DNA from: Zoogloea sp. 1C4 | GTDB taxonomy: Bacteria; Pseudomonadota; Gammaproteobacteria; Burkholderiales; Rhodocyclaceae | Reading direction: 5' to 3' | NCBI RefSeq assembly: GCF_009469605.1 | Contig: NZ_SSXU01000001.1 | Span: forward strand, 186,001-250,000 | DNA length: 64,000 bases | Shown: piece by piece, positions 25,192 through 33,372 of the stretch | Numbering within the stretch: the stretch's first letter is position 1 | Layout: each line of letters begins with the position of its first letter | The notes under the pieces: model-generated | The model's database searches: none | Seen by the model: only the letters and a program-made list of their open reading frames with translations | Told to the model about the DNA's origin: nothing | Translations under genes and position numbers: made by a program

Positions 25192-27033
25192 ATGCCTGAA
25201 TACCTAGCCCCGGGAGTTTACGTCGAAGAAACCAGCTTCCGCGCCAAGTCCATCGAGGGCGTGGCGACCTCCACCGCCGGCTTCGTCGGCCAGGCCCGCT
25301 TCGGCCCCACCGCCGGCCTGCCGACCCTCGTCACCGGCTTCGAGGAATTCCAGCGCCACTTCGGCGATGGCAATGACCTGCTGCTGGGCGGCGTGCCCAC
25401 CACCAACCAGCTCGCCCACGCGGTGCGCCTGTTCTTCGAGAACGGCGGCAAGCGGGTGTATGTGTCGCGCATCTTCGTTCCCACCGGCGGTGGCTCCGTC
25501 GAGGCCAGCCGCTCGGTCAGCAGCGCGATCTCGGTGCTCGGCACCGACCGCTTCCTGCGCGCCCGCTTCCCCGGCCGGGCCGGCAACGTGGTGGTCAAGA
25601 TCGCCGCCACCCGCAGCGGCAACCTGCTCACCGGCACCGCCGGCAGCCGCCGTGTGATGGGCCTGCGTCTGGGCGACGTGGTCGAGGCCGGCGCGCTGAA
25701 GGAGAGCACCGTCACCGCCGCCGGCCCCAACGCCGTCACGGGCGCCAACATCTACAGCGTCAGCTTCGACGCAGCGGGCAGCCCGCTCCTCACCAACGCC
25801 GGCGGCACGCTTGACCTCAACGGCGCCGCCCTCGCCGCGGTGCAGAAGATCACCCTCGACATCAGCGTCGGCCCCAATCTGGATGGCTCCACCGGCAGTC
25901 GCAGCGAGCAGATCCAGCGCCTGTCGCCCCACCCGGATTCCGACCAGTTCGTCGGCCGCGTGCTGCGCCACGAAGACCCGGACGCCGGCATCGAACCGCC
26001 CGCCGACCGCAGCCAGCGCATCTACTTCGATGCCATGGTCGACCTGCCCAGCGTCGCCGCCCAGCGCACCACCTTCGCTCGCGATCTGCTCACCGGCCTC
26101 GTCGCCGCCTCGCCGATCACCCTCTCCGGCGGTAGCGACGGCATCGGGCCCGATGCGGCCGCCTTTTCCGGCGGCGGCAGCGGCCACGACGCCACAGGCC
26201 TTGCCGCGCTGGCCGAGATCGAGGACATCGCCATCGTCGCCGCGCCGGGCTCGGCGGCCCTCGCCTCGCCCATCGACCAGGCCGTACGCGACGCGCTCGT
26301 CAGCCATTGCGAAAACCTGCGCTACCGCTTCGCCATCCTCGCCGGCCCGCAGGACGCCGATCAGGCCACCATCCGCCAGGTTCGCGGCCAGCACGACTCC
26401 AAATACGCCGCCATGTACTACCCCTGGCTCGTCGCCAGCACCCCCGGCAGCGCCCGCGAAACCGTGCTCTACTCGCCCGAAGGCGCGATGGCCGGCGTCT
26501 ACGCCCGCAGCGACATCGAGCGCGGCGTGCACAAGGCCCCGGCCAACGAAACCGTGCGCGGCGTGCTGCGCTTCTCGCGCAATGTGAACAAGGGCGAGCA
26601 GGACGTGCTCAACCCCGAAGGCATCAACTGCCTGCGCTTCTTCGAAGGCCGCGGCTACCGCGTGTGGGGCGCCCGCACCATCAGCTCCGATCCGGAATGG
26701 ACCTACATCAACGTCCGCCGGCTGTTCATCTACCTGGAACACTCCATCGACCGCTCCACCCAGTGGGCGGTGTTCGAGCCGAACAACGAAGAACTGTGGC
26801 TGAAGATCCGCCTCACCATCGAAGGCTTCCTGTACGACGTGTGGCGCACCGGCGCCCTGCTCGGCGCCAAGCCCGAAGACGCCTACTTCGTGCGCTGCGA
26901 CCGCACCACCATGAGCCAGTCCGACCTCGACAACGGCCGCCTCGTCTGCCTGATCGGCGTCGCGCCCACCAAGCCGGCCGAGTTCGTGATCTTCCGCATC
27001 GGCCAATGGACCGCCGACGCGTCCATCGTCTGA
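25192..27033 (+). CDS. Contractile tail sheath protein 1
   Basis: 613 aa. The N-terminus PEYLAPGVYVEETSFRAKSIEGV is the standard sheath opening. The C-terminal domain has DPEWTYINVRRLFIYLEHSI, WAVFEPNNEELW and GAKPEDAYFVRCDRTTMSQSD, as in Afp2-4/Pvc2-4 and phage T4 gp18. It forms the outer contractile cylinder that drives the inner tube through the target envelope. A variable surface domain lies at about residues 100-340. It is followed 34 bp later by a tube gene. GGAGG ribosome site. Confidence 0.95.
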   Translation: MPEYLAPGVYVEETSFRAKSIEGVATSTAGFVGQARFGPTAGLPTLVTGFEEFQRHFGDGNDLLLGGVPTTNQLAHAVRLFFENGGKRVYVSRIFVPTGGGSVEASRSVSSAISVLGTDRFLRARFPGRAGNVVVKIAATRSGNLLTGTAGSRRVMGLRLGDVVEAGALKESTVTAAGPNAVTGANIYSVSFDAAGSPLLTNAGGTLDLNGAALAAVQKITLDISVGPNLDGSTGSRSEQIQRLSPHPDSDQFVGRVLRHEDPDAGIEPPADRSQRIYFDAMVDLPSVAAQRTTFARDLLTGLVAASPITLSGGSDGIGPDAAAFSGGGSGHDATGLAALAEIEDIAIVAAPGSAALASPIDQAVRDALVSHCENLRYRFAILAGPQDADQATIRQVRGQHDSKYAAMYYPWLVASTPGSARETVLYSPEGAMAGVYARSDIERGVHKAPANETVRGVLRFSRNVNKGEQDVLNPEGINCLRFFEGRGYRVWGARTISSDPEWTYINVRRLFIYLEHSIDRSTQWAVFEPNNEELWLKIRLTIEGFLYDVWRTGALLGAKPEDAYFVRCDRTTMSQSDLDNGRLVCLIGVAPTKPAEFVIFRIGQWTADASIV

Positions 27034-27067
27034 GCACCGATAACCGAAGCTTCAAAGGAGACCGGCA

Positions 27068-27523
27068 ATGGCCACCCTGCGTGAAGACCCCTACGGCCCG
27101 TTCAACTTCAAGGTCACCATCAACCCGGCGAGCGGCGGCGAGTTTCGCGGCGGCTTCTCGGATGTCTCGGGGCTGAATACCGAGATCACCCACGCCGACT
27201 ACCGCGAAGGCACCGACGCCTTCAACCGGCCCCGCAAGGTGCCGCTGATGTACAAGGCGGGCGACGTGACCCTCAAGCGCGGCATGATCGCCTCGCTCGA
27301 TCTGTGGAACTGGGTCAATCAGGTTCGCCGCGGCAACATGGACGCCCGCGCCACCGTCGTGATCGAACTGATGAGCGAAGACCGGGGCAGCACCGTCGCC
27401 CAGTGGAAGCTCATCAACGCCCGCCCGTCCAAATGGACTGGCCCGACCCTGGCCGCCAAGGGCGCCTCCGACGTGGCGATGGAAGAGCTCACCCTGGTCT
27501 GCGAAGACCTGGAGTTCGAATAA
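27068..27523 (+). CDS. Inner tube protein 1 (Pvc1/Afp1-like)
   Basis: 151 aa. It begins MATLREDPYGPFNFKVTI, then GFSDVSGLNTEITHADYREGTD and VTLKRGMIASLDLWNW, all characteristic of gp19/Hcp-like tube proteins of eCIS. It stacks as hexamers to form the payload-bearing tube inside the sheath. An AAGGAGACC ribosome site precedes it. The second sheath gene follows. Confidence 0.94.
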   Translation: MATLREDPYGPFNFKVTINPASGGEFRGGFSDVSGLNTEITHADYREGTDAFNRPRKVPLMYKAGDVTLKRGMIASLDLWNWVNQVRRGNMDARATVVIELMSEDRGSTVAQWKLINARPSKWTGPTLAAKGASDVAMEELTLVCEDLEFE

Positions 27524-27560
27524 GCCGCAGCCAGAACCGACCTGACCTGAGGCCCTTCTC

Positions 27561-29642
27561 ATGACCGTCGCGCTGCTGGGCAGCCTGTGGCGTCCCGGGC
27601 TGCCGCCCGGCATCTACGAGGAACGCCCCGCCGTGGCCACCCGCCCGCGGGTGCGCCTGGATGTCGCCGCCCTGATCGGGCTCGCCGAACGGGGGCCGGT
27701 GAACACCCCGGTCGTCATCGACGACGCCCGCCAGTTCGAGGCGATCTTCGGTCGTGCCCTGCCCGGCCTGCAGCTGCCCCTGGCGGTACGTCTGTTCTTC
27801 GCCAATGGCGGCCGGCGCTGCGTGGTCGTGCGCTGTGTCGATCATGTGAACATCCGCACCACCCGCCTGCTGGTGCCCGGCTTCAAGGCCGTGCGCGGCA
27901 GCTCCCGCCGGCAGGTGCGCCTTGCCGCCCGCAACCCGGGTAGCTGGGGAAACCGGCTGCAGGTACGCGCCCAGCTCATCCAGCGCCCGGTGGCGCTCGG
28001 CTTCGATCCCATTACCCACGCCATCCGCATTCCGCCCGACCGCCCGGCCGTCGGCGCCACCCTGCGCCTCACCGGCCGGCCGACGAGCCCCGGCGCCGCG
28101 CCGCGCAGCCGCTTCTTCCGGGTTGCCCTCGACGCCGCCCGCCAGCCCATTCTGGTGCCGCCCCCCACCGCGCCCTTCCTCGACGCCGAACTGCTCACCG
28201 CCGCCGTCGAGCTCACCCTGCGGCTCGATGTCTTCCACGACGGCAAGCGCGTCGAAACCTGGGATGACGCCGCCCTCCACCCCAGCCACCCGCGCTTCCT
28301 GCCGCGCCTGCTGGGCCGCCGGGCCGCCAGCGAAGCCCTGCTGCCGCCCCGCACCGACACGCCCAACCCCGAAGACCCGGCCGCCGAGCCCGACCGCCTG
28401 TGGGGCAGCGCCGACGAGCCCTGGGGTTCCGACTACCTGCGCCCCAGCGCGCTCCTCGCCGACGCCTGGTTGCTGCCCACCAAGGCCCTGTTCGCCGCGC
28501 CCACCGGCACCCTGCTCTCGGCTGCCGAGATGCCCGCCTCCCGCCACGGCCGCGACGCCACCGCCAGCACCGGGCGCCATCATTTCTTCGAGGGCACCTC
28601 GATGGCGCTGGCCGACCTCATCGAGGATTCCGACCACCGTTTCGTCGCCTTCAACGCCCGCCCGCCGGCCCTCGACACCCTCGCCATGTGGGATCAGACG
28701 CACCCCTTCGAGCCGGTCGCGCTCGTCACCATGCCGGATCTGCTCCACCCCACGCCGCCCGATGCCGTGAGCGTGCCGCCGGCCCTGCCCGACGAGCTGT
28801 GCTTTGGCGCCCAGTGCAGCCGCGGCAAGGCCGACACCACCGCCAACGCCCTCGACTACCCGCTGCTCGGTTTTGATGCCAGCGCGCTGCAGGCCAGCCA
28901 GCTTGCCCTCGTCCAGCACTGCGAAGCCCTCGGCGCCCGCATCGCCCTGCTCGACCTGCCGCCGGGCCTGCGCGCGGGCGACATCGTGCAGTGGCGCCAC
29001 GCCCTGGCTAGCCCCCGCGCGGCCCTCTACACCCCGTGGCTGCGGGTCGATGCCGACGGCACCGCCGCCACCGTGCCGCCTTCCGGCGCCGCCTGCGGCA
29101 TCACCGCCCAGGTCGAGAACGACACCGGCGTGTGGGGCGCGCCCGCCAACCGCAACGTGCAGGGTGCCTTCGCCCGCGCCGACGACGCAGGCCTGCCCGA
29201 ACCCGGCTTCCTGTTCGAAGAGCGCATCGACGAGATCCGCCGCACCGAGCGCGGGCTGATGCTCCTCGGCGCCCGCACCACCGCCACCGACCCAGACTGG
29301 ACCCACATCCCGGTGCGCCGCCTGATCGACTGGCTCAAGGCCCAGCTCGCCGCCGATCTGGCCTGGGCGCCCTTCGAGCCCAACGACGCCGTGCTGTGGT
29401 CGGCCATGGCCGGCACCGCCCGCCGGCGCCTCAAGGCCCTGTTCAACGCCGGCGCCCTGGCCGGCCGCACCGACACCGACAGCTACTTCATCCGCTGCGA
29501 CGCCACCACCCACACCCAGGGCGATCTCGATTCCGGGCGGGCGATCATGCAGGTCGGCGTTGCCCCCGCCGTACCGGCCGAATTCATCGTCTTCCGCCTG
29601 GTGCGCAGCGGCGCGGACGATCCCCGCATCGAGGTGTTCTGA
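27561..29642 (+). CDS. Contractile tail sheath protein 2
   Basis: 693 aa, a divergent paralog of sheath 1. N-terminus LPPGIYEERPAVATRPRVRLDVAALIGLAERGP; C-terminal DPDWTHIPVRRLIDWLKAQL, WAPFEPNDAVLW and DTDSYFIRCDATTHTQGDL match sheath 1 block for block. It has a larger variable middle. Afp and PVC carry several sheath variants, some at the baseplate-proximal end. Its stop overlaps the next tube gene (TGATG). Confidence 0.93.
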   Translation: MTVALLGSLWRPGLPPGIYEERPAVATRPRVRLDVAALIGLAERGPVNTPVVIDDARQFEAIFGRALPGLQLPLAVRLFFANGGRRCVVVRCVDHVNIRTTRLLVPGFKAVRGSSRRQVRLAARNPGSWGNRLQVRAQLIQRPVALGFDPITHAIRIPPDRPAVGATLRLTGRPTSPGAAPRSRFFRVALDAARQPILVPPPTAPFLDAELLTAAVELTLRLDVFHDGKRVETWDDAALHPSHPRFLPRLLGRRAASEALLPPRTDTPNPEDPAAEPDRLWGSADEPWGSDYLRPSALLADAWLLPTKALFAAPTGTLLSAAEMPASRHGRDATASTGRHHFFEGTSMALADLIEDSDHRFVAFNARPPALDTLAMWDQTHPFEPVALVTMPDLLHPTPPDAVSVPPALPDELCFGAQCSRGKADTTANALDYPLLGFDASALQASQLALVQHCEALGARIALLDLPPGLRAGDIVQWRHALASPRAALYTPWLRVDADGTAATVPPSGAACGITAQVENDTGVWGAPANRNVQGAFARADDAGLPEPGFLFEERIDEIRRTERGLMLLGARTTATDPDWTHIPVRRLIDWLKAQLAADLAWAPFEPNDAVLWSAMAGTARRRLKALFNAGALAGRTDTDSYFIRCDATTHTQGDLDSGRAIMQVGVAPAVPAEFIVFRLVRSGADDPRIEVF

Positions 29643-30124
29643 TGCCCGCCCAGGCCATGCTCACCCACTTCAACTTCGCCGTGCAGATCGAGCTCTCGGG
29701 CCTCGGCGGCGACGAAGGGCTCGCGCTTGGCGGGCGCAAGGGCGCCTTCTCCGAGGTGCAGGGCCTGGAGATCACCATGGAGCCGGTCAGCTTCCGCGAA
29801 GGCGGCTACAACCGCGGCGCCCGCCAGCTCGTCGGCAAAACCACCAACCCGCCGCTGGTGCTCAAGCGCGGTCTGTCCCTCGACCCGGCCTTCTGGACCT
29901 GGATCCAGCGCTGCATGGACGGCACCTTTCCGCTGCCCTACATCTCCGGGACGATCCGGGTGCTCCAGGCCGACAGCACCGCCGCCGACGCCGGCGTGTG
30001 GCGCTTCGAGAACGGCATCGCCACCAAGGTCAAGTGTGTTGACCTCAACGCCGGCAACGCCCGCGAAGTCGCCCTCGAAGAGCTCCACATCGTCCACGAA
30101 GGCCTGAGCCGGGAGCAGTCATGA
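29642..30124 (+). CDS. Inner tube protein 2 (Pvc5-like, baseplate-proximal candidate)
   Basis: 160 aa from the ATG at 29642. It keeps the tube pattern AFSEVQGLEITMEPVSFREGGYN, LVLKRGLSLDPAFWTWIQRC and the C-terminal VALEELHIVHEGL. It is distinct from tube 1 and more like the tube-initiator proteins that join tube to baseplate (Afp5/Pvc5). Coupled to the upstream sheath and the downstream gene (4-bp overlap). Confidence 0.88.
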   Translation: MPAQAMLTHFNFAVQIELSGLGGDEGLALGGRKGAFSEVQGLEITMEPVSFREGGYNRGARQLVGKTTNPPLVLKRGLSLDPAFWTWIQRCMDGTFPLPYISGTIRVLQADSTAADAGVWRFENGIATKVKCVDLNAGNAREVALEELHIVHEGLSREQS

Positions 30125-31401
30125 GCACAGCCCAGTTCCGCCGTGCCAAGCTCGTCCCCTTCGACGCCGGCGGTCGCAACGTCGAGGAGAACCGCGCGAT
30201 CCCCCTCGACTTCAACCCCGAGACGCTGACCCTCAAGGTCTCCGCTGGCGAGCAGCGCGACCGCAGCCGCCGCGGCCGCCAGCAGGTGCAGAACGTCGGC
30301 GCCTCCAAGGCCACCCTGTCCTTCGAGTGCTATTTCGACTCCACCCGCCCCCGGGACGACGACGCCAACGACGATGCCGGCGGCGAAGAGATGCTCGACG
30401 TACGCGCGCGCACCAAGCCCATCGCCGATCTGGTGCAGACCTTCGGCAGCGGGCGCGAGCAGGCCCCGCGACGGGTCCAGTTCCGCTGGGGCACGCTGCT
30501 CTTCAACGGCGTCATCTCGTCCCACCAGGAAGTCTTCGACTACTTCAGCCCTAGCGGCGTGCCGCTGCGCTCCAAGGTCCAGCTCACCCTCACCGAGCAG
30601 GAGTTCCGCTACGAGGTGAACGCCAGCGACGCCGCCCAGCGCCGCCAGGCCGTGGAGCAGGCGAGCGACGCCCGCAGCCAGGCCAGCGCGGCCGGCGCCG
30701 GCAGCCTGCTGGGCGATGGCGCCAACGGCGGGCTGGGCTTCGATCTCTCCGCAGGCTTCGAGCTGTCGGCCAGCCTCGACGTGAATCTGGACCTCAGCCT
30801 CTCTGCCCAGGTCGGGCTGTCGGCCAGCCTGGGCGCCTCGGCCGACATCGGCATGTCGGTGGGCGCCGGCATCAAGCTCGACGCCTCCGCCGCCATCGAC
30901 GTGTTCGGCCCCGCTGCCCTCGGCACCACCGGCGACCTGGGCAAGAGCGGGCTGACGATCCCCAAGCCCTCGCCCGGCCTTGCCGCCGCCGGCGTCACCC
31001 CCAACCCGTGGGCGCCGGACGGCCCGGCCCCGGGCAGCAAGGCCGCCGGGCTCGCCGCAGTGGTGAGCGACCAGCGCGCCGCGGGCGCCGTGGCCACCCT
31101 GCCCAAACCCACCGGTGGCGGATCGGCCTCCGGTGCCATCGCCACAACCGAAAAGGCACCGCTGCCCGTGCGCGGCAGCCCGCCCCTAGCCCTGCGGCGC
31201 AGCCCGCCCGCCGGCAACCCGCTGTTCGCCACCCGCGGCGCACCCGTCGAGCTCGCCGCAGGCGAACGCCGCCCGCGCTGGGAAAGCCTGCCCGCCACCG
31301 CGGCGGCCGCTGTCACCACCTCGGCCTCCAACCATTCCACCTGCAGCTGTGGCTGCAACTGCGGCGGCGGCTGCGGTTGCCGCAGCGGCTCGGGACGCTG
31401 A
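30121..31401 (+). CDS. CIS-tube/Pvc7-like baseplate protein with Cys-rich tail, no LysM seen
   Basis: 426 aa. Residues about 1-170 form the N-terminal domain of Afp7/Pvc7 proteins (LDFNPETLTLKVSAGEQ, TLSFECYFDST, VQFRWGTLLFNGVISSHQEVFDYF). Known family members end in a LysM domain; none is visible here. Instead there is a low-complexity Ser/Ala/Leu stretch (about 200-270, alternating LSA/LSL), a Pro/Ala-rich linker, and a tail CSCGCNCGGGCGC with six cysteines in 13 residues. The tail suggests metal binding or disulfides. Coupled to both neighbours or nearly so. Confidence 0.8.
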   Translation: MSTAQFRRAKLVPFDAGGRNVEENRAIPLDFNPETLTLKVSAGEQRDRSRRGRQQVQNVGASKATLSFECYFDSTRPRDDDANDDAGGEEMLDVRARTKPIADLVQTFGSGREQAPRRVQFRWGTLLFNGVISSHQEVFDYFSPSGVPLRSKVQLTLTEQEFRYEVNASDAAQRRQAVEQASDARSQASAAGAGSLLGDGANGGLGFDLSAGFELSASLDVNLDLSLSAQVGLSASLGASADIGMSVGAGIKLDASAAIDVFGPAALGTTGDLGKSGLTIPKPSPGLAAAGVTPNPWAPDGPAPGSKAAGLAAVVSDQRAAGAVATLPKPTGGGSASGAIATTEKAPLPVRGSPPLALRRSPPAGNPLFATRGAPVELAAGERRPRWESLPATAAAAVTTSASNHSTCSCGCNCGGGCGCRSGSGR

Positions 31402-31403
31402 CC

Positions 31404-31601
31404 ATGACCGTCACCATCGGCGAACTCTCCACCACCATCGAAACCCTGCCCGGCGAAGGCACCGAGCGGGGCAGCGGCGGCGGCGCACCAGCCGAAGACG
31501 CCGCCTTCGAAGTGCGCATCGAGGAGCTCCGCGCCCTCGTCCGCGCCCTGGTGGCCGAAGAACTCGAACGCCAGCTGCGTCACCGGAGCGATTGTCCATG
31601 A
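31404..31601 (+). CDS. Small eCIS protein, Pvc6/DUF5908-like
   Basis: 65 aa from the ATG at 31404, 2 bp after the previous stop. It begins MTVTIGELSTTIE and ends with a charged helix (EVRIEELRALVRALVAEELERQL), the layout of the small Afp6/Pvc6-type (DUF5908) proteins that occur next to the Pvc7 and Pvc8 genes. The role in the baseplate is uncertain. The stop overlaps the hub gene start. Confidence 0.68.
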   Translation: MTVTIGELSTTIETLPGEGTERGSGGGAPAEDAAFEVRIEELRALVRALVAEELERQLRHRSDCP

Positions 31602-32677
31602 GCGACGCGCCCCTCCTCGCCAGCGCCCGCCCGCAGATCAAGGTGGATGGCCGACGCGCCGAGCGCCTCGAGACCGACCTGATCCGCCTCGAAGCCCGCG
31701 CCGACGCCGCCGGCGTGGCCTCGCTGGAGGCCGTGTTCCTCAACTGGGGCAGCCGCGAATCCGGCGATCCGGTGGATTACGTGCACTTCCACACCGCCGA
31801 CATCGACTTCGGCAAGCGCCTCGCCATCGCCTTCACCACCAGCGGGCAGGCACAAACCGTGTTCGACGGCCTCATCACCGGCATGGGCGCGGCCTTTCCT
31901 GAGCTGCGCCCGCCCGAACTCACCCTGCTCGCCGAAGACGCCCTCGCGGGCCTGCGCTATCGCCGCCGCACCCGGCTCTCCGAAAACCAGAGCGACGGCG
32001 ACATCGCCACCCGCATCCTGTCCGACGCCGGCCTCAGCCCGGATTCCGGCCGCAGCGGCGCCAGCCATGTCGAACTGCTCCAGGTGAACGAGGACGAGCT
32101 CTCCGCCCTGCGCAGCCGCACTGGCGACGCGCTCATCAGTCTTCGCGACGGCACCGCGCACATCAACGAAGCCTCCGCCCTCACCGATCCGCCGATCCGC
32201 CTCTCCCGCGAGAACGAACTGATCCGCTTCACGGTGCTGGCCGACCTCGCCCACCAGCGGGGCGAAGTGCGCGTCCATGGCTACGACGTGGCCGCCAAGG
32301 AAGGCATCCACGAAAGCGCCGGCGCCGACGCGATCCGCCCCGAAGCCGGCCCCGGCCGCCTGGGCCCCGAGATCGTCACCCAGGTCTTCCCCAACGCCGC
32401 GGACGACCTGCACCTGGAAGCCCCCGCTACCGGCGCCGAAGCCCGCACGCTGGCCGAAGCCGCCCTGCGCCGCCGCGCCCGCCGCTTCGTGCGCGGGGTC
32501 GGCGTCACCCGCGGCACGCCGCAGCTGCACGTGGGCTCGAAGGTCGAACTCGTCGATCTTGGCCCGTGGTTTGCCGGCACCTATCTGGTCACCGCCGTCA
32601 CCCACCGCTTCGACCAGCAGGAGGGCTTTCGCACCGAGTTCGAGGCCCAGCGGCCCAACCTGGGAGAATCCTCATGA
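31598..32677 (+). CDS. Baseplate hub protein (gp27/VgrG N-terminal-like, Pvc8 family)
   Basis: 359 aa from the ATG at 31598. Segments IKVDGRRAERLETDLIRLEARAD, LTLLAEDALAGLRYRRRTRLS and GVTRGTPQLHVGSKVELVDLGPWFAGTYLVTAVTHRFD are the hub-domain signature of phage late control D/VgrG-type proteins in eCIS. It connects tube to spike. Spike and hub are split over two genes here. Overlaps the spike gene start by 4 bp. Confidence 0.88.
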   Translation: MSDAPLLASARPQIKVDGRRAERLETDLIRLEARADAAGVASLEAVFLNWGSRESGDPVDYVHFHTADIDFGKRLAIAFTTSGQAQTVFDGLITGMGAAFPELRPPELTLLAEDALAGLRYRRRTRLSENQSDGDIATRILSDAGLSPDSGRSGASHVELLQVNEDELSALRSRTGDALISLRDGTAHINEASALTDPPIRLSRENELIRFTVLADLAHQRGEVRVHGYDVAAKEGIHESAGADAIRPEAGPGRLGPEIVTQVFPNAADDLHLEAPATGAEARTLAEAALRRRARRFVRGVGVTRGTPQLHVGSKVELVDLGPWFAGTYLVTAVTHRFDQQEGFRTEFEAQRPNLGESS

Positions 32678-33372
32678 TCCCCGGCGCAAGCGCCACCCCG
32701 GCCGGCGACCGCCCGCGCCTCTACGGCGTCTACCCGGCCCTCGTCACCGACGTTCAAGACCCGGACAACCAGGGCCGGGTACAGGTCAAGCTGCCCTTCG
32801 TCGAAGAGAGTGACGGCGGCAGCGCGCTGGCCTGGGCCCGCCTCGCGACGATGATGGCCGGCGGCGACCGGGGCACCTGGTTCATCCCCGAGGTGGACGA
32901 CGAAGTGCTGGTCGCCTTCACCGCCGGCGACCCCCGCCGCCCGGTGGTGATCGGCGCCCTCTGGAACGGCGTGGACGCCCCGCCCGAGACGATGGACAGC
33001 GCCAACAACGTGCGCTCCGTCACCTCCCGCAGCGGCCACAAGCTCACCTTCGACGACACCGCCGGCGCCGAGAAGGTCGAGCTCAAGACCAAGGGCGGCC
33101 ACACCTTCACGCTGGACGACGCGGCCGGCGGCACCGTCACCCTCACCCACAGCAACGGCGCCACCATCAAGATCGACGCCGTCGGCAACATCGAGATCAC
33201 CGCCAACGTCAAGGTGAAGATCAACGCCCCGGCGGGCCTCGACGTCACCGCCGCGATGGTCACTGTCAACGCCGCCATGTCCAGCTTCTCCGGCGTGGTG
33301 AAGGCCGACACCGTCATCACCAACAGCGTGGTGTCGGCCAGCTACACGCCGGGCGCGGGGAACATATGGTAG
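32674..33372 (+). CDS. Baseplate spike protein (gp5/VgrG OB-fold plus beta-helix)
   Basis: 232 aa from the ATG at 32674. The OB-fold includes YPALVTDVQDPDNQGRVQVKLPF, then WFIPEVDDEVLVAFTAGDPRRPVVIGALWNG. A repetitive beta-prism/helix tail follows (VTLTHSNGATIKIDAVGNIEITANVKVKI). It forms the membrane-piercing spike at the end of the tube. No separate PAAR tip gene was found. Overlaps the next gene by 7 bp. Confidence 0.92.
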   Translation: MIPGASATPAGDRPRLYGVYPALVTDVQDPDNQGRVQVKLPFVEESDGGSALAWARLATMMAGGDRGTWFIPEVDDEVLVAFTAGDPRRPVVIGALWNGVDAPPETMDSANNVRSVTSRSGHKLTFDDTAGAEKVELKTKGGHTFTLDDAAGGTVTLTHSNGATIKIDAVGNIEITANVKVKINAPAGLDVTAAMVTVNAAMSSFSGVVKADTVITNSVVSASYTPGAGNIW

